From Salinisphaera sp. (GTDB lineage Bacteria; Pseudomonadota; Gammaproteobacteria; Nevskiales; Salinisphaeraceae), in assembly GCF_002729955.1 (NCBI RefSeq), contig NZ_PBYA01000029.1, forward strand, positions 53,627 to 117,626: a stretch of 64,000 bases of DNA, written 5' to 3'. Every line of letters begins with the position of its first letter. Position 1 is the first letter of the stretch. The translations under genes were made by a program, and so were the position numbers. The notes under the pieces are model-generated. The model did not search any database. It was not told the DNA's origin and saw only the letters and a list, made by a program, of their open reading frames with translations. Below, in pieces: positions 43,739 to 52,525 of the stretch.

Positions 43739-43912
43739 GCTGTCATCCCCTCATGTCAGCGCACCGCCGTGGGCGATACGAAGTGCCGTTAGCGCGTCGC
43801 TGGCCGCCGCAGGCCAGCGCGTTTGAATGAGTAACGGCTTACCCCTTGCAATCGGCATGCCCGGTTTTACTTCGCTTTATATTCAATAAGTTGAGATCAC
43901 CACTGACCCAAA

Positions 43913-43971
43913 TTGACAGGTTTGCGCCAATTGGCGACGCGCAAACGCCAAAAATATGACGCTAAGCGTCA
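43913..43971. promoter_or_regulatory. Cluster of dyads upstream of fliA
   Basis: Within the AT-richer fliA upstream region lie CGCCAATTGGCG (43925-43936, perfect palindrome), flanked by GTTTGCG (43920-43926) and CGCAAAC (43940-43946), and then TGACGCT-A-AGCGTCA (43957-43971). On the minus strand a TATAAA box lies at about 43876-43881. The dyads are likely binding sites for a regulator, perhaps the FleQ-like protein next door. They may also help end the FleQ-like transcript. The rest of 43739-44022 shows no gene. Confidence 0.5.
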
Positions 43972-44022
43972 CTTTATGACCCGAAAAGGCCGCCGAGCGT
44001 CAGGTAATCGTCATCTCGAAGA

Positions 44023-45360
44023 TCAATCGGTCCGGATCGCGTAACGACGCAGCTTCTCGGTCAGCGTGGTGCGACGCAGGCCCAGGGCCCGTGCGGCATG
44101 GGCGACAACCCGCCCGTGGCGCGCAAGCGCCTGTTCGATCAGTTGTTTTTCAAGACGCTCCGAGAGGCTTCGCAAATCCACGCCGTTTTCCGGCAGCGTC
44201 ATGGCCGCAATACGGGCGGCCGGCGAACTATCGCTGCCCCCCTCGTCGGCCCGTGCCTGGGTGGCGACCGTGCACTCGACATGCAGACAGGCCTCGAGCC
44301 TGGCGCGATTGATCGACACGCCGGGGTAAAGAATCGCCAACCGCTCGATAACGTTGGACAACTCGTGCAGATTGCCGGGCCACGCGTGACGCTGTAGATC
44401 CGCAAGCGCCGACGCGTCGAACCGCGGCGTCGCCTTCGATGTGCCCGAGCAGAGCTGATCGATGAGCGTTTCGATATCGCCGGGGCGTTCACGCAGCGCA
44501 GGCAGCCGGATCGGGAACACGGCCAGCTCGTGGTAGAGATCCGGGCGCAGCCGCCCCCTTTCCATCACGGCCCGTAGCGGCCAGCGGGTGGTCGCGATCA
44601 GCCGGGCCTCCAGAACATGAGCCCGCGCATCGCCGGGACGGGTACAACGCCCGGTACGAAGCAATTGCAGCAGACGCGCCTGGAAAGCCGGCGCCAGCTC
44701 GGTGACTTCTTCAAGCACCAGGGTGCCGCCGGCCGACGCCTTCAGATAGCCCGGATGTGTGCCGGTGTCGCCGAACAGGGCCGTCTCTACGTCGTCGTCC
44801 GCGATGGTCGCGCATTGAACCCGCACCAGCGCCCCACGGCCTCCGGAAAGACGATGGATTTGTGCCGCAGCGCTCGACTTGCCGGTACCGACCTCGCCAT
44901 ACAGCAGCACCGGCGCGGCGTTCGCGGCGACGCGTTCAATCAACCACCGAGCCTGTGATATGGCAGCGGAATCGCCGCCCAGCATGGGGGGCGCGACATC
45001 GCGCTGCGCAAGCAGGCGGCGTACGTGGCTTGCCAGTTCGACGGGGGTTGTATGCGCGGGTACAACCGAATGAAAACCTTCGTCGCTCACGTACGCCCCA
45101 TCGCTTACCAGGACACAGGGCAGGCGAACGGCCAGTCGCCGGGCCAGCGCGCCGAGTGACGCCGCGTCTTGTGTATCGAGCACGACGACCACGCGGCAAC
45201 GTGAGGCCGAGCCTGCCAAATCGTCAGCCGCATCGGCCGGCGCGACGAATTCCACGCTCAGGCCGAGCTCGGCCAGTTCGGCGAGCAGCGCTGCGGCCAG
45301 ATCGCGGCTGGCGGCTACGACCCGGACCGACGCGTTATGATCGGATGACGCGAATGCCAC
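44023..45360 (-). CDS. FleQ-like AAA+ transcriptional regulator without GAFTGA
   Basis: About 445 residues from GTG 45360. The N-terminal receiver-like (FleQ) domain (about 10-120) lacks the acidic phosphorylation pocket. The AAA+ domain has Walker A GEVGTGKSS (about 155-163), a Walker B reading TLVLEEVTEL (Glu in place of the first Asp), and the arginine-finger region RLRPDLYHELAVFPIRLPALRERPGD. The loop that normally reads GAFTGA and touches sigma-54 is replaced by ALFGDTGTHPGYLKAS. The C-terminal Fis-type helix-turn-helix (GRVVAHAARALGLRRTTLTEKLRRY) is intact. It may act with sigma-70, as VpsR does. The start is uncertain; a longer frame to 45480 would overlap the divergent kinase gene. 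Confidence 0.82.
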   Translation of the reverse strand: MAFASSDHNASVRVVAASRDLAAALLAELAELGLSVEFVAPADAADDLAGSASRCRVVVVLDTQDAASLGALARRLAVRLPCVLVSDGAYVSDEGFHSVVPAHTTPVELASHVRRLLAQRDVAPPMLGGDSAAISQARWLIERVAANAAPVLLYGEVGTGKSSAAAQIHRLSGGRGALVRVQCATIADDDVETALFGDTGTHPGYLKASAGGTLVLEEVTELAPAFQARLLQLLRTGRCTRPGDARAHVLEARLIATTRWPLRAVMERGRLRPDLYHELAVFPIRLPALRERPGDIETLIDQLCSGTSKATPRFDASALADLQRHAWPGNLHELSNVIERLAILYPGVSINRARLEACLHVECTVATQARADEGGSDSSPAARIAAMTLPENGVDLRSLSERLEKQLIEQALARHGRVVAHAARALGLRRTTLTEKLRRYAIRTD

Positions 45361-45472
45361 AGCGCGTATTCTCGTTGCCCTGAATCGACACCATTCGAAA
45401 GCCGTCTTTACCCATGATCGAACGCCCCCCACGCCCCCCACGCCCCGCGCGTCGCCGCCTAGCTGGCGCGGC

Positions 45473-46621
45473 ATGAACAACGCAACGCCGCATATCGTTC
45501 TCGCGCCCGACAGTTACAAGGGCAGCGCGAGCGCGCTCGACGTCGCCCATGCACTGGCCGAGGGGCTGCAGACCGTCTGCCCACACGCGCGGCTGACGCT
45601 GGCCCCGATGGCCGACGGGGGCGAAGGCACGCTCGACTGTCTGGCGGCCGGTCGACAGGTGGCCTGGCAAACGACATCGATCGTGGCGATCCATGGCGAG
45701 CGTATCGAGGCCCCCTGGTTTCGTGACGAAGCCGGCACCGCCGTGATCGAGTCGGCCACGGTGCTGGGCCTGCCGTTGATCGAGGCGCAGGCCGACGCGC
45801 CGCGCCTGCAGGCACGCGGCAGTCAGGCCCTGGGCGAACTCATTGCAGCGGCACTGGATACGGGTATTCACGACTTTGTTATCGGCCTGGGTGGCAGCGC
45901 CTGTAACGATGCCGGCCTGGGCATGCTGTGTGCACTGGGCGCGCGGGCGGTCGATATGCACGGCGATACGGTGGCGCCTACCATGGATGGACTACTGTCC
46001 ATGGATCGGATCGATCTCACCGAAATGGACGCACGCCTGCAGCACATCCGTATCCGGGTGCTCTGCGATGTGGACAACCCCTTGCTTGGCGCGGACGGCG
46101 CAAGCCGTGTCTACGGCCCGCAAAAGGGTTTGAGCGACGCCGATATCGAAGCCGTCGAGGCCGCTTTCGGCCGCCTCGCGCAAAGCGCGGGGCCGGGCTC
46201 GCTTGCCGGTGCAAGCGGCAGCGGCGCCGCCGGCGGGCTTGGCTTCGCGCTGGCGTTAATCGGGGGTGAGCTGTGCTCGGGTGCGAACACGCTGCTCGAC
46301 ATCACCGGGCTGCGACAAACGCTGGCCCAAGCCGATCTGGTGATCACCGGTGAAGGCCGCTCGGACAGGCAGACGCTCTCGGGAAAGCTGCCGTTGGCCG
46401 TCGCCCGCGCGGCGGGCCCAACACCCACGGTTCTGCTATCCGGGGCGATCGCCGATGAGGCACGCACCGAGCTGGGCGCGCACTTCGCGGGCTGCTATAC
46501 GCTGATCGAACGCGCCGGCTCGGTCGAAGCGGCCCTGGCCGAGCCGCTGCACTGGGCGCGGCGCGCCGCGGCCGATATCGGCCGCGATCTGCCCCGGCTG
46601 ATCGACGCGCCGCCCCGCTGA
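45473..46621 (+). CDS. Glycerate kinase (GarK/GlxK family)
   Basis: A 382-residue enzyme phosphorylating D-glycerate with ATP. Family marks are the start VLAPDSYKGSASALDVAHALAEGL, PMADGGEGTLDCL, LGGSACNDAGLGMLCALGA, CDVDNPLLGADGASRVYGPQKG, GSGAAGGLGFAL and VITGEGRSDRQTLSGK. The length is normal. It could feed glycerate released by the glucosylglycerate phosphorylase into glycolysis, but it is 12 kb away and not in the same operon; glyoxylate-pathway glycerate is the other source. It is divergent from the FleQ-like gene. Confidence 0.95.
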   Translation: MNNATPHIVLAPDSYKGSASALDVAHALAEGLQTVCPHARLTLAPMADGGEGTLDCLAAGRQVAWQTTSIVAIHGERIEAPWFRDEAGTAVIESATVLGLPLIEAQADAPRLQARGSQALGELIAAALDTGIHDFVIGLGGSACNDAGLGMLCALGARAVDMHGDTVAPTMDGLLSMDRIDLTEMDARLQHIRIRVLCDVDNPLLGADGASRVYGPQKGLSDADIEAVEAAFGRLAQSAGPGSLAGASGSGAAGGLGFALALIGGELCSGANTLLDITGLRQTLAQADLVITGEGRSDRQTLSGKLPLAVARAAGPTPTVLLSGAIADEARTELGAHFAGCYTLIERAGSVEAALAEPLHWARRAAADIGRDLPRLIDAPPR

Positions 46622-46631
46622 GCCGGCCGGG

Positions 46632-47399
46632 CTACTCCTCGATCAACAACGCGCGATAGTTCATGTAGACCAGGCGCACGAGGGTGTATTCGAACGGCGA
46701 ACCGGTCTGGTAGTAGCGAAAACTCACGCTGTCGCGCGTGTTGATGGCATACATTGCCCAGTAGGGCAGGCGTGCCCACGGGTGGTCGTCGAGCTGGAGC
46801 GGGTCGAGCGCGAAGATCAGGCCCTGGTCGCCGGCCAGGCCGATACTGTCGCGCAGCGTCGACGGCCCGAAGAATGGCAGCACCAGATACGGGCCCGCAC
46901 CCACGCCGTAATGACCCAGGGTCTGGCCGAAATCCTCGTTGCGCTGTTCGAGGCCGATGGCAGATGCCGGGTCGAACAGCCCGGCCAGGCCCACGGTGGT
47001 ATTGAGCGCAAAACGCGACAGCGTGACCGCGGAACTGGTGGGCTTGGCCTGCAACACGCTGTTGGCAAAGGTGTTGATCTCGCCCAGATTGGAAAAGAAG
47101 TTCTGTACGCCGGTGCGCGCAAACCCCGGCGTGATGGTGCGATAGGTCTGTACCACCGGCATCAGCACATAGCGATCGGCCAGCGCATTGAAGCGATACA
47201 CGCGCCGATTGAAGCCTTCCCAGGGGTCGTAGATCGCCAGCGGATTGGCCGTGGTCTCTGCCACCGGCACCTCATCGGGGGTATCCGGGCTCACGGTCTG
47301 CGGCACGGGCGTGCTCGCGCAGCCTGCCAGCCAGAGGCACAGCAAAAGAAGAAAAGCGCACGGCGGGCGTGCGTACATGCGTGCGTTGGGGTTGTTCAT
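46632..47399 (-). CDS. mlaA: Outer-membrane lipid-asymmetry lipoprotein MlaA (VacJ)
   Basis: A 255-residue lipoprotein that removes mislocalised phospholipids from the outer leaflet of the outer membrane. The lipobox WLAGC gives Cys27. The MlaA core reads YDPWEGFNRRVYRFNALADRYVLMPVVQTYRTITP, VQNFFSNLGEINTFANSVLQ, LFDPASAIGLEQRNEDFGQTLGHYGVGAGPYLVLPFFGPSTLRDSIG. The ATG overlaps the stop of the upstream hydrolase (ATGA), so translation is coupled. The mlaBCDEF genes are not here, as is common for mlaA. Confidence 0.95.
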   Translation of the reverse strand: MNNPNARMYARPPCAFLLLLCLWLAGCASTPVPQTVSPDTPDEVPVAETTANPLAIYDPWEGFNRRVYRFNALADRYVLMPVVQTYRTITPGFARTGVQNFFSNLGEINTFANSVLQAKPTSSAVTLSRFALNTTVGLAGLFDPASAIGLEQRNEDFGQTLGHYGVGAGPYLVLPFFGPSTLRDSIGLAGDQGLIFALDPLQLDDHPWARLPYWAMYAINTRDSVSFRYYQTGSPFEYTLVRLVYMNYRALLIEE

Positions 47400-48685
47400 G
47401 GCGCGGGCCGTGCGAAGAATTGCTGCAGAGCGGCTATCGAATTGGCCGACCCGAGATTACCCATATGCCCACCACGCGGGCGGATACGGGCCCGCTCACC
47501 GAAGGTGTCGCGCAGAAAAGCAATCTCGTCGTCGCCGAGGATCGGATCGTCCTCGCTGGTGAACACGCCGATATTGGCGTGGCCGGCAAGATAATCACGC
47601 ATACCGCGCAGATCCGAGCCGGCGATCAGCTCGTCACGCGTGAGCTGGCGGCCATCGCGGTTCCAGTACGGCAACAGCAAACGCTCGAAATAGTCTTCGA
47701 AGGACATCTCGAACGAGCGCCGGATATAGGGGTCCAGCGAATCATAAGGGCCGAGTTCGACATTCTTCGGCACGATGACATCGGCACGGGTGAGCACATC
47801 CGCGCCGAACGCCATATTGGCCAGAGACAGCCGGAACGCCAGCCCGACGATCGCGGCGATATCACCGCGCTCGGGCGACTGCGTACGGTAGGCGCGATAG
47901 AGGAAATCCTCGTTGAAGCGCAGCGGGTCGCCCGCCGAATACAGCTGCTTGAGCCCGCCCAGCCCCCGAGCGACGAAGGCCGGGATGCCGTCGAAGCCGC
48001 CGTCGAGATTCTCGGCCAGCAACGCATCCATGCGCTGCACCGACGCCCAGACGTCCACCGCCGGATTGAGCAGCAGCACGCGCGAGAAATTGAACTCGCC
48101 GGCGGTCTCATCATGACGGGCGATGAAAGCGGCCTGGGTTGCACCCAGACTCCAGCCGGTCAAGGCATAGCCGGTGACCTGGGCCTGCGGATCAAGATCG
48201 TCGCGAACTGCCTGCATCAGCCGATACAGATCGCGCACATCGCTGCGCATGCGCCCGGGCACCGGATGTTCCGCGGCGCCGAGCATGAAAGTCATGCTCG
48301 TGGGCGAAGGCAGGCAGGCCACGCTGTAGCCCACCTCGTACAAGGCGCTCGAAAGCGTGACGCACTTGCTCGACAGAGCACTGGCGCCGGTGCCCGCGAT
48401 CACGAATGCCAACGGTGCAGGCTCGTCCTGCACGACGCGCAGATATTGCAGTGGGCGCGCGTAGCGCAAAGTCGGCGGCGTCTCGCGTTCGACCAGCGGC
48501 TCGAGTCGGCGCACTTCGAAATCGAGGTTGGCGGGCAGCTCGGCCTGATAGTCGGCCGGGGTACCCACCACCGTCGCGGCCAGCCCGTCGTCGATGGGAT
48601 AAGGGCCCGTGACAGGCTGGGCGACCGCGACGAACGCGATCAGCGGCAAACCCAGCGCAAGACACGCACGCAAGAAAATACGCAT
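47396..48685 (-). CDS. Secreted alpha/beta hydrolase coupled to mlaA
   Basis: A 429-residue exported protein. The signal peptide (about 1-23) starts at ATG 48685; the frame is open to 48718. The alpha/beta-hydrolase features are an oxyanion-type strand FVIAGTGASALSSK, the nucleophile elbow GWSLGAT (Ser), a possible acid Asp in VFTSEDDPIL and a late His in GGHMGNLGS. The fold assignment is by these motifs only. A phospholipid or acyl substrate would fit its coupling to MlaA (inference). Its stop overlaps the mlaA start by four bases. It is divergent from the flavoprotein gene. Confidence 0.75.
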   Translation of the reverse strand: MRIFLRACLALGLPLIAFVAVAQPVTGPYPIDDGLAATVVGTPADYQAELPANLDFEVRRLEPLVERETPPTLRYARPLQYLRVVQDEPAPLAFVIAGTGASALSSKCVTLSSALYEVGYSVACLPSPTSMTFMLGAAEHPVPGRMRSDVRDLYRLMQAVRDDLDPQAQVTGYALTGWSLGATQAAFIARHDETAGEFNFSRVLLLNPAVDVWASVQRMDALLAENLDGGFDGIPAFVARGLGGLKQLYSAGDPLRFNEDFLYRAYRTQSPERGDIAAIVGLAFRLSLANMAFGADVLTRADVIVPKNVELGPYDSLDPYIRRSFEMSFEDYFERLLLPYWNRDGRQLTRDELIAGSDLRGMRDYLAGHANIGVFTSEDDPILGDDEIAFLRDTFGERARIRPRGGHMGNLGSANSIAALQQFFARPAP

Positions 48686-48784
48686 GGACAGGACCCGCGC
48701 TTCGTAGGCATCGAACACAAAGCGCAGATCATACCGATTTCATAACCATTTGCGCGCTATCCACGCGCCAAAGACAATACGGTG

Positions 48785-49798
48785 ATGGCTAAAGTGCTCA
48801 TCATCGGTGCCGGGGTGGCCGGCGCAAGTGCCGCGCTGGCGCTCGACAGCGCCGGCTGGGACGTGGTTGTGGTCGACAAGGCCCGCCGGCCCGGCGGACG
48901 TTGCGCCACGCGCCGGCTCGCGCCCGATCGCCATAGCCCGTGGTTCGATTACGGCGCCCAGTACTTCACGGCGCGGGATACCGCGTTTCGTGCGCGCGTT
49001 GAAAGCGACCTGGCTGCCGGGGTGCTCGAGCGCTGGTCGCCGGCGGTATGCATGGCCGAACACGCCGCGAGCGGCTGGCAGCTCAAGCGCTCACCCGACG
49101 AACGCGAGCGCCTGGTCGGCCCGGAGGGGCTCAACCACTGGGTGCGCTATGTATTCGAGCAGGCCGATATCGATGTGCGTTGCGGCCAACCGGTACGTCG
49201 CCTGAGCCGCACCAGCCAGGGCTGGCGTGCCGATCTCGGCGAACACGGGCGCTTCAACGCCGACGCCATCGTGCTCACCGTACCGCCGGTACAGGCAAGG
49301 CGCCTGCTGGGCGAACAGGCAGCCGTCCTGCCGGCGCTGGCCGAGGCCGACCGTATGCTTTTGCCCTGCCATTCGCTGGTGGTGGCCGCACCGGCGCTAC
49401 CGGACTGCCAGGCGATTTTCGTCAAGGACGGCCCCCTGTCCTGGTGTGCCGACAACAGCCACAAGGCCGGCCATACCGACACCAGCGCGCGCCTGTGGAC
49501 GCTGCATGCCGGGCCCGAATTCAGCGCCGCGCATCTCGAAGATACGCCGGAATCCATCGCGACAACGCTCACCCGCGAATTCGCTGCGATCACCGGCACG
49601 AGCACCCGGCACATGCGACTGGTACGAACCCATCGCTGGCGCTATGCGCGCCCGGGCCCGGCGGCCGAGCCGCTCGCCGATCGTTGCCAGGCCGCGCGCG
49701 ACGAGCGCATTGTACTGGCCGGCGACTGGCTTGCCGGCGGACGTGTCGAGGGTGCCTGGCTATCCGGTGCGGCCGCGGCCGCCCAACTGAGCGAGTGA
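48785..49798 (+). CDS. Renalase-like FAD-dependent oxidoreductase
   Basis: A 337-residue flavoprotein with the dinucleotide site VLIIGAGVAGASAALAL, the second motif GGRCATRR, and a C-terminal FAD contact LAGDWLAGGRVEGAWLSGAAAA. FDYGAQYFTARD and YARPGPAAEP are typical of the bacterial renalase group, which oxidise isomers of NAD(P)H. ATG 48785 is preferred to the adjacent GTG 48782. No transmembrane segment. Its role beyond redox repair is unknown. Confidence 0.87.
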   Translation: MAKVLIIGAGVAGASAALALDSAGWDVVVVDKARRPGGRCATRRLAPDRHSPWFDYGAQYFTARDTAFRARVESDLAAGVLERWSPAVCMAEHAASGWQLKRSPDERERLVGPEGLNHWVRYVFEQADIDVRCGQPVRRLSRTSQGWRADLGEHGRFNADAIVLTVPPVQARRLLGEQAAVLPALAEADRMLLPCHSLVVAAPALPDCQAIFVKDGPLSWCADNSHKAGHTDTSARLWTLHAGPEFSAAHLEDTPESIATTLTREFAAITGTSTRHMRLVRTHRWRYARPGPAAEPLADRCQAARDERIVLAGDWLAGGRVEGAWLSGAAAAAQLSE

Positions 49799-49821
49799 CC
49801 GGACGCTGAACCCGTCGGCCT

Positions 49822-49842
49822 GGCGCCGCCGATTTCGGCGCC
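49822..49842. other. Hairpin in the gap before the HD-GYP gene
   Basis: GGCGCCG (49822-49828) pairs with CGGCGCC (49836-49842) over seven bases, 21 bases after the flavoprotein stop, without a T tract. The rest of the 249-base gap is AT-richer near 49921-49990, with a TTGACA at 49964 but no -10 box at a good distance. No gene is seen there. Confidence 0.45.
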
Positions 49843-50047
49843 GCATGCGGCGCTGCACCTGGCTAGACCCTACGTGCCGAGCCGCCCTGCCGTGGTCGGC
49901 CTCAGCATTCGGCTGCACATGAGCTATTATGAAATGCGATTTCAGCCGCGCTCAATAATATTTTTGACAACCGTTCATGCTATATCAGGGAAGAGAGATA
50001 ACCTGAGCGTGAAATAAACCCCTCCGCCGCACTCGTGGCACCCGTCG

Positions 50048-51241
50048 ATGGCTTTACACCTGAAAAAAATCGAGACCCGCGATCTGCGCATCGGCATGTA
50101 TGTCGAGGCCCTTGATCGGCCCTGGCTGGAAACGCCCTATCTTCTCGAAGGGGTGGATATCAGGACCGAAGCCGATATCGATCAACTGCGAACGCGGTGT
50201 GAGTACGCCTATATCCGCAGCGATGACCCCGCGAATGACGACCGCCGCGGGCGCCGCAACGGTGTGGGCGCGGCCACCATACCGCCGCCGGGCGATCACG
50301 AGCCGCACTCGTTCCGCCAGGAACTGCCGGTCGCACGCAAGATCCACGACAACGCACGCGGACTGATTCGCACCATCCACGAGGAAATCAGCGAGAACCG
50401 ACGCCCGGACACGGCCGCCGTGGCGGAAGTGGTGGAACAGATGATGGACAGCGTCGCCCGTCATCCCGACGCCCTGGTTTGGTTCAGCAATCTGAAAAGC
50501 CGGGACGAATACACCGCGATTCACAGCCTCAACGTGTGCATGCAGGCGGTCGCGCTGGCGACATTCGTGGGCAACGACGAACGCGCCATCAAGGAAATGG
50601 GCGTCGGCGCCCTTCTTCACGATGTAGGCAAGATCAAGGTTCCGCTGGCCATTCTGAACAAGCCCGGCAAGCTGACGCCGAGCGAGTACGAACAAATCAA
50701 GAAACACCCGCAGTACGGTGTGGAGATTCTGGAAAAGGCCTCCGGGCTGACGCAGGCGAGCCTTGATATCGTGCGCGACCATCACGAACGCCTCAACGGT
50801 CGCGGCTACCCCCGCGGGCTGCGTGGTGCACAGATTTCCTATTACACCCAGATCGTTGCCATCGCTGATGTCTACGACGCCATGACCACCGACCGGGTTT
50901 ACCAGCAAGGGCGTACGCCGGCCCAGGCACTGGAGCTCATGGCCAGCTTCGAGGGCGATTTCAACGACGAACTGCTGCGCCAGTTCACCGATTATCACGG
51001 CGAATACCCGATCGGCACGCTGGTGGAACTCAATACCGGCGAAGTCGGGCTGGTGATCCCCAGCCCCGAGCGCCAGCCCAAGCCCACGGTGCTGCTCGTA
51101 CTCGACTACAGGAAACGCCGGTATTTCCCGCAGCGCGTGCGCGATCTGATGCGTTTTCCGAAATTCTTCGTCAACCGCATGCTCACCCCCGGCAGCTACG
51201 GGGTGGATATAGACGACTATGCGGAAAACTGGGAAGCCTAG
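50048..51241 (+). CDS. DUF3391/HD-GYP cyclic-di-GMP phosphodiesterase
   Basis: A 397-residue cytoplasmic protein. An N-terminal DUF3391 domain (about 1-105, KKIETRDLRIGMYVEALDRPW) is followed by the HD-GYP domain (about 140-320). Metal and catalytic motifs are present: HSLNVCMQ, the HD pair in GALLHDVGKIKVP, HPQYGVEIL, RDHHERLNGRGYPRGL (the GYP motif) and IADVYDAMTTDR. It should hydrolyse c-di-GMP to GMP and lower its level, opposing the GGEEF protein at 33.2 kb. ATG 50048 is the start. A C-terminal extension (about 325-397) follows the usual end of the domain. Confidence 0.95.
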   Translation: MALHLKKIETRDLRIGMYVEALDRPWLETPYLLEGVDIRTEADIDQLRTRCEYAYIRSDDPANDDRRGRRNGVGAATIPPPGDHEPHSFRQELPVARKIHDNARGLIRTIHEEISENRRPDTAAVAEVVEQMMDSVARHPDALVWFSNLKSRDEYTAIHSLNVCMQAVALATFVGNDERAIKEMGVGALLHDVGKIKVPLAILNKPGKLTPSEYEQIKKHPQYGVEILEKASGLTQASLDIVRDHHERLNGRGYPRGLRGAQISYYTQIVAIADVYDAMTTDRVYQQGRTPAQALELMASFEGDFNDELLRQFTDYHGEYPIGTLVELNTGEVGLVIPSPERQPKPTVLLVLDYRKRRYFPQRVRDLMRFPKFFVNRMLTPGSYGVDIDDYAENWEA

Positions 51242-51340
51242 CCGATCACGCGACGCCGACGGTTCCCACGTGCTTTAACGGATGGTACTGGCCAGAACCT
51301 GTAATTAGGCTGCCGGCTCGCATTCGCAACGGGAGATCCC

Positions 51341-52525
51341 GTGTCACGAGCCTGGCCCCTCGCTGCCGGCGGCGCCCTCGCAACAGCCATGGCCTTCGGG
51401 CCCGCGCGCATGGGCTTCGGCCTGTTCCTGCCGGTATTTCGCGATGAATTCTCGCTGTCCACGTCGACGGCCGGGCTGATCGCGAGCAGCGCGTTCGGCG
51501 GATTCTTTCTGGCCCTGCTGCTCACCGTATGGCTGGTGGTCATCCAGGGGCCCCGGCTCGCGGTAGCCCTGGGCTGCTTCGCCGCGCTGTTCGGCATGGC
51601 AATCGTAGCCATCGCTCAGAACCCGACCATGCTGGCAGTCGGCACGGTATTGGCCGCCACCAGCGCGGGATTCTGCTGGTCGCCGTTCAATGATGCCGCC
51701 GAGCGCGGCGTGCCATTTAACGAGCGCGAACGCGCGCTGTCGATCATCAGTACGGGCACGGCCGGCGGGATCGTAGGCGCCGGCATTCTGGCGCTGGCGG
51801 TTGCCGGGCTCGAACACGGCTGGCGTACGGTGTGGGTGGTGTTTGCGCTGGCTGCGCTGATCACGGCGGCGGTCAACCTGTATGCCCTGGCGCGGCTGCC
51901 ACGCAGTGATAGCCATAGCGTTGATCGCGATGCACTAGGCGGCCTGTTTTCACGTCCGGCCTGGCCATTGCTCGCAATCGCCCTGTCGTTCGGCCTGACC
52001 AACGGCTTCTATCTGTCGTTCGCGGTGGATCATGTATCCCAGGCCGGCGGGCTGCCCGGCATTGCCACGGCACTCTCGGGGCCGGTGCTCTATATCGCCC
52101 TGGGCGCCGGGGGCCTGGTCGGTTTTCTCACCGCCGACGTCAAGGCGCGTGTGGGCCTGACTGGCCTGGTGCGCGGCATCTTCGTCTGCTCGCTTTTGTC
52201 GCTGCTATTGCTCGGCCTGCTGCCGACCTCGTGGAGCAGCCTGCTCGTGTCGGCTGCCCTGCAGGGCACCTGCATCATGGTTCTGAGCGCGATCTTTTCG
52301 TTCTGGAGCAGCCATCTGCACCCACGCCTGCCCACCGTCGGCTTCACCGCAACGCTCACGATGTTCGCGCTGGGCAATATCATCGGCCCGGCTTTGGGGG
52401 GCTTCGCCGCACAGCCGTTGGGCCTGGCGACCACCTTCGTCGCCAACGCCGGGCTTTCGCTGGCGACCGTCCTGCTGTTTCCCGGCAAGCCGCGGCGCGA
52501 AGCGCTCGGCGATGCCATCGACTAG
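51341..52525 (+). CDS. MFS transporter (YbfB/CynX-like)
   Basis: A 394-residue carrier with twelve predicted transmembrane helices, starting at GTG 51341 with GGGAGA upstream. The N-terminal half reads AFGPARMGFGLFLPVFRDEFSLSTSTAGLIASSAFGGFF, typical of the YbfB branch of the major facilitator superfamily. The substrate is unknown. The stop codon overlaps the stop of the convergent thioesterase gene. Confidence 0.87.
   Translation: MSRAWPLAAGGALATAMAFGPARMGFGLFLPVFRDEFSLSTSTAGLIASSAFGGFFLALLLTVWLVVIQGPRLAVALGCFAALFGMAIVAIAQNPTMLAVGTVLAATSAGFCWSPFNDAAERGVPFNERERALSIISTGTAGGIVGAGILALAVAGLEHGWRTVWVVFALAALITAAVNLYALARLPRSDSHSVDRDALGGLFSRPAWPLLAIALSFGLTNGFYLSFAVDHVSQAGGLPGIATALSGPVLYIALGAGGLVGFLTADVKARVGLTGLVRGIFVCSLLSLLLLGLLPTSWSSLLVSAALQGTCIMVLSAIFSFWSSHLHPRLPTVGFTATLTMFALGNIIGPALGGFAAQPLGLATTFVANAGLSLATVLLFPGKPRREALGDAID

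Noticed and set aside
44217..44760. Frameshift in the FleQ-like gene explaining the missing GAFTGA
   Set aside because: The frame stays continuous through Walker A, Walker B, the arginine finger and the HTH, and the replaced segment has a normal length, so substitution rather than a frameshift is seen.
49964..49986. Sigma-70 promoter TTGACA with TATATC before the HD-GYP gene
   Set aside because: The spacing is only 11 bases, too short for a working promoter.
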